From contig NZ_JOGX01000013.1 of assembly GCF_000719555.1 (NCBI RefSeq), positions 71,046 to 135,045 on the forward strand: 64,000 nt of DNA, in the 5' to 3' direction. The notes under the pieces are model-generated. The model had not been told where the DNA came from. It saw nothing but the letters and a program-made list of their open reading frames with translations, and did not search any database. Made by a program: the position numbers and the translations under genes. Every line of letters begins with the position of its first letter. Position 1 is the stretch's first letter. Of this stretch, positions 32,239 through 40,043 are shown in pieces. Source of the DNA: Streptomyces sp. NRRL F-5727. GTDB lineage: Bacteria > Actinomycetota > Actinomycetes > Streptomycetales > Streptomycetaceae.

Positions 32239-33891
32239 ATGACGACGCCGGACCAGGATCGGGACCAGCACGCCGGGTACGGGGCGGGGGCGCCGGAGGT
32301 CGCTCTCGTCGCGGGGAGGGTGAGGGGCGCGTATGTGGGGGACGGCGTCGCGGGCTTCCTCGGCGTGCCGTACGCGCGGGCGCCGTTCGGGCCGCTCCGT
32401 TTCCGGGCGCCGGAGCCGGTGGAGCCGTGGGAGGGGGTGCGGAAGGCGACGGAGTTCGGGCCGACCGCCCCCAAGCGTCCCTACGCTCCGCCGCTGGACG
32501 CGCTGTTGCCGGATCCCGTCGTCGAGGGGGACGACTGTCTCCACGTCAACGTGTGGGCACCCTGGAGTTCGACGGGTCCGACGGCTCCGACGGGTCCGAC
32601 GGCCGACCACTCCGACAGCAGCGGCAGCAACGGCAGGCCCGTGATGGTGTGGATCCATGGCGGTTCACTGATCCACGGTTCCAACGCCGTGCCCGTCTAC
32701 GACGGGACCGCCTTCGCGCGCGACGGTGTCGTCCTCGTCTCCGTCAACTACCGGCTCGGCGTGGAAGGGTTCGGCGTGTTTCCCGACGCGCCCGCCAACC
32801 TCGGGCTGCGCGATCAGATCGCCGCGCTCGTATGGATCCGCGACAACATCGCGGCGTTCGGCGGCGATCCCGGGCGGGTCACGGTGTTCGGGGAGTCGGC
32901 GGGCGCGATCTCGATCGCGGCGCTGCTCGCCTCGCCGCTCGCCCGCGGCCTGTTCCGGCGGGCCATCGTGCAGAGCGGGGCCCCGATGGCGGTGCCGCTG
33001 GAGCGGGCGCGGCGGACGACGCGGGCGATGGCCGAGCGGCTGGGGATTCCCGCGACGACGGAGGCGTTCGCGGCGGTGGACCGGGAGCGGCTGCTCACGG
33101 TGCAGACGGAGGTGACGGCGAAGGGCTCGCCGTTGACGGGCGCTGGGCACTCGTTCCAGATCGCGGTGGACGGGGACGTACTGCCGCGCGATCCGGCGGA
33201 GACGCTGACGTCCGGGGGCGCGAGCGCGGAGGCCCGCCGCCGGAAGGCGTCTGGGCACCTGCCCAAGGACGCCCTCGGGGACGCGACCCACGAGTCGGCA
33301 GTGGACCTGGCCGTGGACTCGGCCGATGTGGACCTGCTTCTCGGGACGACCGCGGAGGAGTACCGGCTCTGGTTCGTGCCGAGCGGGCTCGTGGAGCGGT
33401 TGTCGCCGGTGATGCTGCGGCTCGCCCTGTGGAAGGCACGGGTGCCGTCCCGTGCGGCGCGCGTCTACCGGGCGAACCGGCCGCGGGCACGGCCCGGCGA
33501 GGTCCTGGGCGCGCTCGCCACCGACAGGTTGCTGCGGGTGCCGCTGAACCGGGTCGCCGACGCGCGGCTGCGGTCGGGGGCGGCCGGCCGGACGTTTCTG
33601 TACGAGTTCGGCTGGCCGTCGCCGGTGCTCGGATTGGGCGCCTGCCACGCGCTGGAGCTCGGCTTCGTCTTCGACACCCTGGACGCGCCGGAGGCGGAGG
33701 CGATGACCGGCCCGGACGCGCCGCGCGCCCTCGCCGCGGCGATGCACGCCGCCTGGGTGGCGTTCGCGACGGAGGGCGATCCCGGGTGGCGGGCGTGGGA
33801 CGCGGAGCGGCCCGTCATGACCTTCGGCCCGGGCCGGCCGTCCCTGGTCCTGGCCCCGAGAGAGGACGAACGCCGCTCCTGGGGCGCCTGA
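32239..33891 (+). CDS. Type-B carboxylesterase
   Basis: A 550-residue alpha/beta hydrolase of the carboxylesterase/cholinesterase type. Signatures: DDCLHVNVWAP near residue 100 (type-B signature 2), IHGGSL oxyanion region, the nucleophile elbow VFGESAGA near 220, an acidic TTAEEYRLW near 375, and a candidate catalytic histidine in GACHALELGF near 470. There is no signal peptide. An insertion after residue 110 is rich in T, G, P and S, and is encoded by short GAC-GGG-TCC-like repeats (about 32568-32615). GGAAGGA precedes ATG 32239. Confidence 0.92.
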   Translation: MTTPDQDRDQHAGYGAGAPEVALVAGRVRGAYVGDGVAGFLGVPYARAPFGPLRFRAPEPVEPWEGVRKATEFGPTAPKRPYAPPLDALLPDPVVEGDDCLHVNVWAPWSSTGPTAPTGPTADHSDSSGSNGRPVMVWIHGGSLIHGSNAVPVYDGTAFARDGVVLVSVNYRLGVEGFGVFPDAPANLGLRDQIAALVWIRDNIAAFGGDPGRVTVFGESAGAISIAALLASPLARGLFRRAIVQSGAPMAVPLERARRTTRAMAERLGIPATTEAFAAVDRERLLTVQTEVTAKGSPLTGAGHSFQIAVDGDVLPRDPAETLTSGGASAEARRRKASGHLPKDALGDATHESAVDLAVDSADVDLLLGTTAEEYRLWFVPSGLVERLSPVMLRLALWKARVPSRAARVYRANRPRARPGEVLGALATDRLLRVPLNRVADARLRSGAAGRTFLYEFGWPSPVLGLGACHALELGFVFDTLDAPEAEAMTGPDAPRALAAAMHAAWVAFATEGDPGWRAWDAERPVMTFGPGRPSLVLAPREDERRSWGA

Positions 33892-34014
33892 GCGAATGAC
33901 GCCCGGTCCGGTCGCCGCGCCCCCACCGGTACGGGAAGCATCCGGGGCCGTGGCTGGTTCACCACGAAGGAAGCACGGACTGAAGGACGCACGGACAGAG
34001 AGAAGGCACCACGG

Positions 34015-34455
34015 ATGAGCGTCGACACCACGACCACCGAGGCGGCGGAGCGTTCCGAGGAGGAGACCGTCCGCCGGATCCTGACCGGCACGGGTGACAC
34101 CTGGGCGATCGTGGGTCTCTCGTCCAACCGGGCGCGGGCCGCCTACGGCGTGGCGGCCGTCCTCCAGCGCTACGGCAAGCGGATCGTTCCCGTGCATCCG
34201 AAGGCGGAGACGGTCCACGGCGAGCCGGGCTACGCGTCTCTCGCCGACATCCCCTTCCCGGTCGACGTCGTCGACGTCTTCGTCAAAAGCGACCTCGCCG
34301 GCGCGATCGCCGACGAGGCGCGGGAGATCGGCGCGAAGGCGGTCTGGTTCCAGCTCGGCGTCGTCGACGAGGCGGCGTACGCGCGCACGACGGACGCCGG
34401 ACTGGACATGGTGATGGACCGCTGCCCCGCGATCGAGATCCCGCGCCTGGGCTGA
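34015..34455 (+). CDS. CoA-binding domain protein (YccU-like)
   Basis: A 146-residue Rossmann-fold CoA-binding protein related to YccU and to the N-terminal domain of acyl-CoA synthetase (NDP-forming). Visible: WAIVGLSSNRARAAYGVAAVL near residue 30 (nucleotide loop), RIVPVHPK, and the conserved ligand region KAVWFQLGV followed by VMDRCPAIE. The binding ligand, probably CoA, is inferred from the family. AGAGAAGG lies before ATG 34015. Converges on the YbaK gene with a 15-bp gap. Confidence 0.92.
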   Translation: MSVDTTTTEAAERSEEETVRRILTGTGDTWAIVGLSSNRARAAYGVAAVLQRYGKRIVPVHPKAETVHGEPGYASLADIPFPVDVVDVFVKSDLAGAIADEAREIGAKAVWFQLGVVDEAAYARTTDAGLDMVMDRCPAIEIPRLG

Positions 34456-34470
34456 CGGCGACGCGCGCCG

Positions 34471-35034
34471 TCAGGCCGTCGGCACGCCCAGGCCCTCCAG
34501 GACGACGGCGTGGGGAAGTTGGGCGAATGCCTTGCCGGGGATGATGATCTTGCCGCGGCGGCGGCCGCTGCCGACGAGGACCCACGGGGTGTCGACGACG
34601 GCGGCGTCGATCAGGAGCGGCCAGTCGGCGGGGAGCCCGACGGGGGTGATGCCGCCGTACTCCATGCCGCTGTCGCCGGTCGCGGTGTCCGTCGGGGCGA
34701 AGCTCACCTTGCGGGCGCCAAGGTGCTTGCGTACGACGCCGTTGACGTCGACGCGGGTCGCGGACTTCACCACGCACGCGGCGAGGGTGGTCGTCTCGCC
34801 CCGCTTGCCGGCCACGACGACGCAGTTGGCGGACTCGTCGAGGAGCGCGGGGCCGTAGTGCTCGACGAAGACGGCGGTGTCGGCGATGGCCGGGTCGGTG
34901 TCGACGTAGAGGATCTGGTCGGCCGGGACGGGGCCACTCCAGGCGCGGACGGCCGCCGCGACGGGCGGGGTGAGGAGGTCCAGGCAGTCGGGGGCGGGCA
35001 GGGCGTCGTCGAAGTCTCCGATGGGTGCGCGCAT
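34471..35034 (-). CDS. YbaK/EbsC-type aminoacyl-tRNA deacylase domain protein
   Basis: A 187-residue single-domain protein of the YbaK/ProX fold, which hydrolyses mischarged aminoacyl-tRNA in trans. The core is VVAGKRGETTTLAACVV, then the SFAPTDTATGDSGMEYGGITPVGLP segment (core GGITPVG), typical of the substrate pocket, and VLVGSGRRRGKI near the end. The lysine that supports catalysis may be the K in AGKRG or in RKHLGARKVSF. ATG 35034 was used; GTG 35043 is three codons upstream. Confidence 0.9.
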   Translation of the reverse strand: MRAPIGDFDDALPAPDCLDLLTPPVAAAVRAWSGPVPADQILYVDTDPAIADTAVFVEHYGPALLDESANCVVVAGKRGETTTLAACVVKSATRVDVNGVVRKHLGARKVSFAPTDTATGDSGMEYGGITPVGLPADWPLLIDAAVVDTPWVLVGSGRRRGKIIIPGKAFAQLPHAVVLEGLGVPTA

Positions 35035-35078
35035 GCGCGTCACGCTAGCCGCTGCCGCCCGCCGCGCGGCCGGACGTC

Positions 35079-35651
35079 TCAGCGTACGGGCGGGATGGAG
35101 ACGGCCATGGTCATCTCGACCGTCTCGTCGCCGTCGTTGCGGTACGTGTGCGGGGCCGCGGCCTCGAAGACGGCGGAGGTGCCGGCGGGGACGGTGTGCT
35201 CGACGCCGTCGACGACCAGGGTGAGCACACCGGCGACGACGTGGAGCAGTTCGGTGGTGCCCTGCGGGTGCGGGTCGGAGGAGCTGCCCTCGCCCGGGAC
35301 GAGGGACCAGGACCAGAGTTCGAGGGGGCCGCGGGCCTCGGTGCCGACGAGCAGCGTGGTGTGGCTGCCGGCCGGGGTGGACCACATGCGGACGGCCTGC
35401 TCCGGCGGGACGAGACGGACGTGGGGGCCCTGCTCGTAGTCGAGGAGGGTCGTGATGGAGACGCCGAGGGCGTCGGCCAGCTTCACCGTGGTGCCGACGC
35501 TCGGGTTGGTCCTGGCCTGCTCGATCTGGATGATCATGCCGCGGCTGACCCCCGAGCGGGCGGCGAGCGCGTCCAGGGTGAAGCCCCGTTCGTTGCGCCA
35601 GCGCTTCAGGTTGCGGGCGAGCGACTGGGTCAGCTGGTCGAGGTCCGACAC
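35079..35651 (-). CDS. XRE-family regulator with cupin domain
   Basis: A 190-residue regulator. The Xre-type helix-turn-helix (residues about 12-65) has AARSGVSRGMIIQIEQARTNPS (core GVSRGMIIQIE), followed by a C-terminal cupin (about 105-185; ELLHVVAGVLTLVVDG and AAPHTYRN). GTG 35651 is favoured: GGACGG lies in front and it starts at the conserved SDLDQLTQSLARN; ATG 35684 would lie in the promoter. These regulators often sense a metabolite in the cupin pocket. It is divergent from an EamA exporter, 120 bp away, which is its likely target. Confidence 0.92.
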   Translation of the reverse strand: MSDLDQLTQSLARNLKRWRNERGFTLDALAARSGVSRGMIIQIEQARTNPSVGTTVKLADALGVSITTLLDYEQGPHVRLVPPEQAVRMWSTPAGSHTTLLVGTEARGPLELWSWSLVPGEGSSSDPHPQGTTELLHVVAGVLTLVVDGVEHTVPAGTSAVFEAAAPHTYRNDGDETVEMTMAVSIPPVR

Positions 35652-35686
35652 ATTCCGTCCAATATCCTGGATGACATAGTTCAACA

Positions 35687-35745
35687 GACTGCACTACGGT
35701 GAGGTGCACCCGACTGTGCACTGCACTGTACTGCCCTGTTCCACC
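35687..35745. promoter_or_regulatory. Cluster of TGCACT-type repeats in divergent promoter
   Basis: GACTGCACT (35687-35695) is repeated downstream as GACTGTGCACTGCACTGTACTG, giving several TGCACT/AGTGCA half-sites between the XRE-cupin gene and the EamA gene. They may be operator half-sites. Confidence 0.4.
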
Positions 35746-35770
35746 CCGTACCTGCCCTGCGAGGACCCCC

Positions 35771-36634
35771 ATGACCGCCGCGTTCGCCCTGGCCACCGCC
35801 CTCCTGTGGGGCTTCGCCGACTTCGGGGGCGGACTGCTCACCAGGCGCGTCCCGGCCCTCACCGTCGTCGTGGTCTCCCAGTGCCTGGCGGTCGTGGTGC
35901 TCGGCGCGGTCGTCGTCGCGACCACGGCGTGGACCGAGGCCGGTCCCGAGCTGTGGTTCGCGGTCGCAGCCGGCGTCGTCGGACCGGCCGCCATGCTCGC
36001 CTTCTACAAGGCGCTCGCGCTCGGCCCGATGGGCGTCGTCTCGCCGCTCGGCTCGCTCGGGGTGGTCGTCCCGGTGACGGTCGGCCTGCTGCTCGGCGAC
36101 CGGCCGGGGCTGCTCCAGGTCGGCGGCATCGCCGCGGCGGTCGTCGGCATCGTCCTCGCGGGCGGTCCCGAGCTGCGCGGCGCGCCGGTCCGGCGGCAGG
36201 CCGTCCTGCTCACGCTGTTCGCGGCGTTCGGGTTCGGCGCCGTGATGGCGCTCATCGCCGAGGCGTCCACCACGCTGACCGGCCTGTTCCTGGCGCTGTT
36301 CGTGCAGCGCGTGACCAATGTGGCCGTCGGCGGCGGGGCGCTGTACCTCTCCGTGCGGCGCGGTGGCCGCGCGCTGCCCGCCGGGGGGTTCCGGGTGATC
36401 CGCGGCGCGCTGCCGGCGCTGGCGTTCGTGGGCCTCGCCGACGTCGCCGCCAACGGTACGTACGCGCTGGCCGCGCAGCGCGGCCCGGTCCTCGTGGCCG
36501 CCGTGCTCGCCAGCCTCTACCCGGTCGTGACCGCGCTCGCCGCCTTCGGCGTCCTCCGCGAACGGCTGCGGGCGATCCAGGCGGCGGGGGCGGGCCTCGC
36601 GCTCGTCGGCACGGTCCTCATCGCGGGCGGCTGA
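35771..36634 (+). CDS. EamA/DMT-family transporter
   Basis: A 287-residue, ten-helix membrane protein with two EamA repeats (first from FALATALLWGFADF, second from LLTLFAAFGFGAVMALI). These inner-membrane carriers export or import small metabolites by proton exchange; the substrate is unknown. GAGGA lies before ATG 35771. The divergent XRE-cupin regulator suggests substrate-induced expression. The 3' flank carries a 25-bp minisatellite. Confidence 0.92.
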   Translation: MTAAFALATALLWGFADFGGGLLTRRVPALTVVVVSQCLAVVVLGAVVVATTAWTEAGPELWFAVAAGVVGPAAMLAFYKALALGPMGVVSPLGSLGVVVPVTVGLLLGDRPGLLQVGGIAAAVVGIVLAGGPELRGAPVRRQAVLLTLFAAFGFGAVMALIAEASTTLTGLFLALFVQRVTNVAVGGGALYLSVRRGGRALPAGGFRVIRGALPALAFVGLADVAANGTYALAAQRGPVLVAAVLASLYPVVTALAAFGVLRERLRAIQAAGAGLALVGTVLIAGG

Positions 36635-36655
36635 GGCAAGGAACCGCGCGGGGAC

Positions 36656-36783
36656 GGAAGGCACGACGCCGCGCGGGAGCGGAAGGCACGACGCCGCGCG
36701 GGAGCGGAGGGCACGGCACCACGGGGGGGCGGAAGGCACGGCACCCCGCGGGGGCGGAGGACAAGACGCCGCGCGGCCGGGGC
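36656..36783. repeat. 25-bp minisatellite (five units plus degenerate flanks)
   Basis: Units at 36656-36680, 36681-36705, 36706-36730, 36731-36755 and 36756-36783 (the last 28 bp) begin GGA(A/G)GGCACG; the first two are identical. Weaker copies flank them (about 36635-36655 and 36784-36800). The array lies between the EamA gene and the convergent acyltransferase gene and has no coding role I can see. Confidence 0.85.
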
Positions 36784-36826
36784 GGAAGGCGCGAAAGAAG
36801 CAGCGCAGGGCGGAGGGCGGCGGCCC

Positions 36827-37603
36827 TCAGGAGGTCGACACCTCCGCCGCCCCGGTGGCCTCCTCCTGCTCGATCTCCCACGCCGCCAGCGCCGCCAGCT
36901 GCTCGGGAGTGACGTCCTCCGGGATCGGCTTCGGGGCGGGGGTGCGCAGCGGCGGCTGCCAGCCCTGCTCGGGATCCCAGCGCCGTACGACCCTGGCCGG
37001 GGCGCCCGCCACCACCGAGTGGTCCGGCACCTCCCCGCGTACCACCGCGCCGGCGGCCACCACGACGTTGCGGCCGATCCGCGCGCCCGGAAGGATCACC
37101 GCGCCCGTGCCCAGCCAGCAGCCGGGGCCTATCGAGACGGGTTCCGAGCGGGGCCACTGGCGGCCGATGGGCTCGTGCGGGTCGTCGTAGCTGTGGTTGG
37201 TCGAGGTGATGTAGACGTACGGCCCGCAGTAGGTGTCCGAGCCGATGGTGATCGTGGTGTCGGCGATGACGTGGCTGCCGCGGCCGAGCACGACGCCGTC
37301 GCCCAGCGTGAGGACCGTCTCCGTGCCCAGGTCGAGCCCGGGCAGCATGCCGGCGGTCAGGGTGACCTGTTCGGCGATGATGCAGCACTCGCCTATCTCG
37401 ATCCACGGCTCGCCGAAGAGGGTGCCCTGCGGGAAGGCCAGCCGGGTGCCCGCGCCCAGGCGCCGGAACCGCAGCTTCCCCTGGTGCTCGGCGGTCACCG
37501 CGCCCGCCTGCTGCGCCCAGCGCCAGCCGCCCTGGAGGGCGTGGGCGACGACCCGGCGCCGCCAGGCGGCGAGGGATGAGAACGTGTTTCCGTTTCTGGG
37601 CAC
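36827..37603 (-). CDS. Acyltransferase of the hexapeptide-repeat family
   Basis: A 258-residue left-handed beta-helix protein related to maltose/galactoside and streptogramin acetyltransferases. Hexapeptide turns (LTLGDGVVLGRGSHVIADTTITIG in part) run over residues 95-190, with a catalytic-type histidine in TSTNHSYDD near 137 and the closing RNVVVAAGAVVRGEVP then GAPARVVRRW. The acceptor is unknown. GTG 37603 follows GGTGGCGGG. The C-terminal 50 residues are a charged extension. Confidence 0.88.
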   Translation of the reverse strand: MPRNGNTFSSLAAWRRRVVAHALQGGWRWAQQAGAVTAEHQGKLRFRRLGAGTRLAFPQGTLFGEPWIEIGECCIIAEQVTLTAGMLPGLDLGTETVLTLGDGVVLGRGSHVIADTTITIGSDTYCGPYVYITSTNHSYDDPHEPIGRQWPRSEPVSIGPGCWLGTGAVILPGARIGRNVVVAAGAVVRGEVPDHSVVAGAPARVVRRWDPEQGWQPPLRTPAPKPIPEDVTPEQLAALAAWEIEQEEATGAAEVSTS

Positions 37604-37749
37604 CCCGCCACCGTAGTCGGCGGTGTCGGGCCTGATCAGTGCGGTCCCCTGTGATGTCCGTCATGGACGCGGCATAGGGTGCGGGCAGCAAGCGGAAGGC
37701 GCGACACCCACGGCCGCACGGGCCGTAGAGACCCACAGGAGTGACCCCC

Positions 37750-38277
37750 ATGGCAGAGGCGTTGATCCAGGCCGTCGGCGGCAAGGAGCCGAGCGTCGAC
37801 CCGACCGCCTTCACGGCCCCGACCTCGGTGGTGCTCGGCGAGGTGACGCTCGGCGCCCGGGCCAGCGTCTGGTACCACGCGGTGCTGCGCGCGGACTGCG
37901 GTCCCATCACCGTCGGCGAGGACTCCAACATCCAGGACAACTGCACCGTCCACGTCGACCCGGGCTTCCCCGTCTCCATCGGCGACCGGGTGACGGTCGG
38001 GCACAACGCGACCGTGCACGGCTGTGTCATCGAGGACGACGTGCTCGTCGGCATGGGCGCGACGGTGCTCAACGGGGCGCGGATCGGCGCCGGCTCGCTG
38101 GTGGCGGCGCAGGCGCTGGTGCCGCAGGGCATGGACGTCCCGCCCGGCTCGCTCGTCGCCGGCGTCCCCGCGAAGGTGCGCCGCGGGCTGACCGACGAGG
38201 AGCTGGCGGGCATCCGGCTGAACGCCGAGATGTACCTCCACCTGGCGAAGGGCCACGCGGAGGCGTACGAGGGCTGA
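37750..38277 (+). CDS. Gamma-class carbonic anhydrase family protein
   Basis: A 175-residue trimeric beta-helix protein. The zinc histidines of the gamma class are in DNCTVHVD near residue 70 and GHNATVHGC near 96, with ADCGPI and NIQDN nearby, so catalysis (CO2 hydration) is plausible; some homologues are only scaffold proteins. ATG 37750 is chosen as AGGAG lies 8 nt before it; GTG 37741 lies inside that spacing. A bidirectional hairpin separates it from the convergent dedA gene. Confidence 0.92.
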   Translation: MAEALIQAVGGKEPSVDPTAFTAPTSVVLGEVTLGARASVWYHAVLRADCGPITVGEDSNIQDNCTVHVDPGFPVSIGDRVTVGHNATVHGCVIEDDVLVGMGATVLNGARIGAGSLVAAQALVPQGMDVPPGSLVAGVPAKVRRGLTDEELAGIRLNAEMYLHLAKGHAEAYEG

Positions 38278-38302
38278 CACCGCGCTCCGCCCGTACGTGA
38301 AC

Positions 38303-38340
38303 GAGGGCGGCGCCCGGGACAGGTCCCGGGCGCTGCCCTC
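38303..38340. terminator. Bidirectional terminator between gamma-CA and dedA
   Basis: 18-bp arms (38303-38320 and 38323-38340), one G-T pair and a 2-nt gap, flanked by an outer GTACGT/ACGTAC pair (38293-38298, 38341-38346). Symmetric, between convergent genes. Confidence 0.8.
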
Positions 38341-38355
38341 ACGTACGACCGGAGC

Positions 38356-39021
38356 TCAGTCCGCGGCGACCGTCTCCGGCTTCAGCGGTGCCTGCGCGGG
38401 CTGCGCGGTCGCCTCCGCGGCGGCCTTCTTGGCGCGGTTCTTGATGATGAGCATCGAGGTGACGCCGATGAGGACGGCGAGCACCAGGCCCAGCCAGGAG
38501 AAGCGCTTCAGCCACGCCTCGGCGACGATGCCGACGGAGTAGATGACGGCGGTGGTGCCGCCCGCCCACAGGATGCCGCCGAAGACGTTGGCGACGAGGA
38601 ACTTCCAGTACGGCATCTGCAGGACGCCCGCGAGGGGCCCGGCGAAGATCCGCAGGAGGGCGATGAAGCGGCCGAAGAAGACCGCCCACATGCCCCACTT
38701 CTGGAAGGAACGTTCGGCCAGGGCGATGTTCGCCTCGCTGAAGTGCTTGGGGAACTTGCCGCCGAGCCAGGCGAGCAGGGGACGCCCGCCCTTGCGGCCG
38801 ATGGCGTACCCGATGGAGTCGCCGATGATCGCGCCGGCGGTCGCGCAGCCGCCGAGCACGTACGGGTTGATGTCGCCGTGCTGCGAGGCGAGCAGGGCGG
38901 AGCTGACGAGGACGATCTCGCCGGGGAGCGGGATGCCGAGGCTCTCCAGTCCGATCACCACCCCCACCAGCGCGTAGATGGCGACGGGCGGGATCGTCTC
39001 CAGCCACTCCTGGACGTGCAA
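38356..39021 (-). CDS. DedA-family membrane protein
   Basis: A 221-residue inner-membrane protein with about five hydrophobic segments and the SNARE-associated/VTT pattern: PLPGEIVLVSSALL near residue 32, the acidic GDSIGYAIGR, and FFGRFIALLRIFAGPLAGV near residue 120 (partly quoted). DedA proteins are proposed lipid scramblases, notably for undecaprenyl phosphate, and help membrane potential. TTG 39021 is preceded by GGGAGGA at ideal spacing, and the protein then begins HVQEWLE as in other streptomycetes. The upstream in-frame region is the GH3 remnant, not part of this gene. Confidence 0.9.
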   Translation of the reverse strand: MHVQEWLETIPPVAIYALVGVVIGLESLGIPLPGEIVLVSSALLASQHGDINPYVLGGCATAGAIIGDSIGYAIGRKGGRPLLAWLGGKFPKHFSEANIALAERSFQKWGMWAVFFGRFIALLRIFAGPLAGVLQMPYWKFLVANVFGGILWAGGTTAVIYSVGIVAEAWLKRFSWLGLVLAVLIGVTSMLIIKNRAKKAAAEATAQPAQAPLKPETVAAD

Positions 39022-39120
39022 CGCGGTCCTCCCGTTGTGCCGGCGCGGCCCCGGTCGCGGGCCGCTGCGGTGGCGTGCCCCGCGTCGGGCACGCCGGGGC
39101 AGCCTACCCGCTCGGCCGTG

Positions 39121-39288
39121 GCGGACCTCGACCGTGGTGCGGAGCCCGGGGTCCGTCGCCGACCGGCCGACGCGCAGCGGCCGCCGGCCTGTCCCGAGGA
39201 CGAAACCGTCGCGTGCGGTGTCCCAGGAGGAGAGCGTGCGGGCGGTCAGGTGGACCGTACTTCGCCCGCTCCCCGTCCGCGTGGCGGG
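39121..39288 (-). pseudogene. Remnant of a GH3 beta-glucosidase (C-terminal Fn3-like end)
   Basis: In the 440-bp gap between dedA and the thioesterase gene, 56 codons on the minus strand read TVHLTARTLSSWDTA, then GFVLGTGRRPLRVGRSATDP, and then LRTTVEV (given in pieces). This is the C-terminal fibronectin-III-like domain of GH3 beta-glucosidases, with its W-D-T and VGRSA.D marks. No start codon, no catalytic domain and no in-frame stop follow; the frame runs on into dedA. The rest of the gene appears deleted. A decayed neighbour is the simplest reading. Confidence 0.65.
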
Positions 39289-39352
39289 TCCGGCCCCGCG
39301 CGCAGTGTGCGGGACGCCCCCGCCGTCTCCGGGACGCCGCCCAGGAACGCGA

Positions 39353-39386
39353 CCGCCCCCGCACCCGAAGGGGGTGCGGGGGGCGG
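39353..39386. repeat. Long C/G hairpin with GAAG loop
   Basis: CCGCCCCCGCACCC and its complement (one bulged base) flank a GAAG loop at 39367-39370. It lies in the gene-free gap beside the GH3 remnant. It may be the terminator of the remnant or of the thioesterase transcript. Confidence 0.5.
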
Positions 39387-39424
39387 AGGGATCCGGTCCG
39401 GCGGGCTCGCGTCCTGGCCTGTTT

Positions 39425-39454
39425 CCCCGTGGGCACGCGCGCGTGCCCACGGGG
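39425..39454. terminator. Perfect 30-nt palindrome (terminator of thioesterase gene)
   Basis: Bases 39425-39454 are wholly self-complementary (half-site CCCCGTGGGCACGCG). They lie 9 bp beyond the stop of the minus-strand thioesterase gene ending at 39463. Confidence 0.7.
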
Positions 39455-39462
39455 AGGGCGGG

Positions 39463-39924
39463 TCACTTGCCGAGGTCGTTGGGCCTCAGGGTCCACAGGA
39501 CGGTCATCTCGCCGGTGACGGCGCCGTCCTCGCGGGTGATGTCGATGCGGACCGGGAACTCGGGGCGCTGACCCGCGTCGAGTTCGGCGACGACGTCGGC
39601 GACGGGGCGGCCGAGGGTGGCGGTCGCGGTGACGACGCCCATGGCGAGCTTCTTGTACGCGATCTCGGCGTTGACGGCGAGCGGTACGGCCCGGCCGAGC
39701 TGGTCGCCGAAGGCGGCGAGCACGATGGCGCCGCTGGCGGACTCGGCGAGGGTGAACATGGCGCCGGCGTGCGGGCCGCCCACGTGGTTGTGGTACGCGG
39801 GCTGGTCGGGCAGGCGCACGACGGCGCGCTCGGCGGTGGTCTCCAGGAACTCCAGGTTGAGGGTTCCGGCCATGGGGACCGTGGCGGCGAGCATGTCGCC
39901 GACGGACTTCTGGTCTGCGCTCAT
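39463..39924 (-). CDS. Hotdog-fold thioesterase (PaaI/DUF4442-like)
   Basis: A 153-residue single hotdog domain. The family motif NHVGGPHAGAMFTLAES near residue 45 (HAGAMFTLAE helix) holds the catalytic acid position, followed by a long central beta sheet. Members cleave acyl-CoA or stabilise lipid pools; the specific substrate is unknown. It stands alone with a short leader and a hairpin after it. ATG 39924 is well placed. Confidence 0.88.
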   Translation of the reverse strand: MSADQKSVGDMLAATVPMAGTLNLEFLETTAERAVVRLPDQPAYHNHVGGPHAGAMFTLAESASGAIVLAAFGDQLGRAVPLAVNAEIAYKKLAMGVVTATATLGRPVADVVAELDAGQRPEFPVRIDITREDGAVTGEMTVLWTLRPNDLGK

Positions 39925-40043
39925 GGACCGTGATGTTACCCGCGAGTAGAAGTCTTGGCCATGCTTCCGCGACGGCGGACGGCTCCCCCTGCCGAGGGGC
40001 CGGGCATGGCCCCTCCCCCGCCGCCCCTCTATCGTTACGGCCC

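Noticed and set aside
32239..33891. Signal peptide on the carboxylesterase
   Set aside because: The N-terminus is polar and acidic with no hydrophobic core.
36635..36826. Repeat array as a CRISPR
   Set aside because: Units abut without unique spacers and there are no cas genes in the window.
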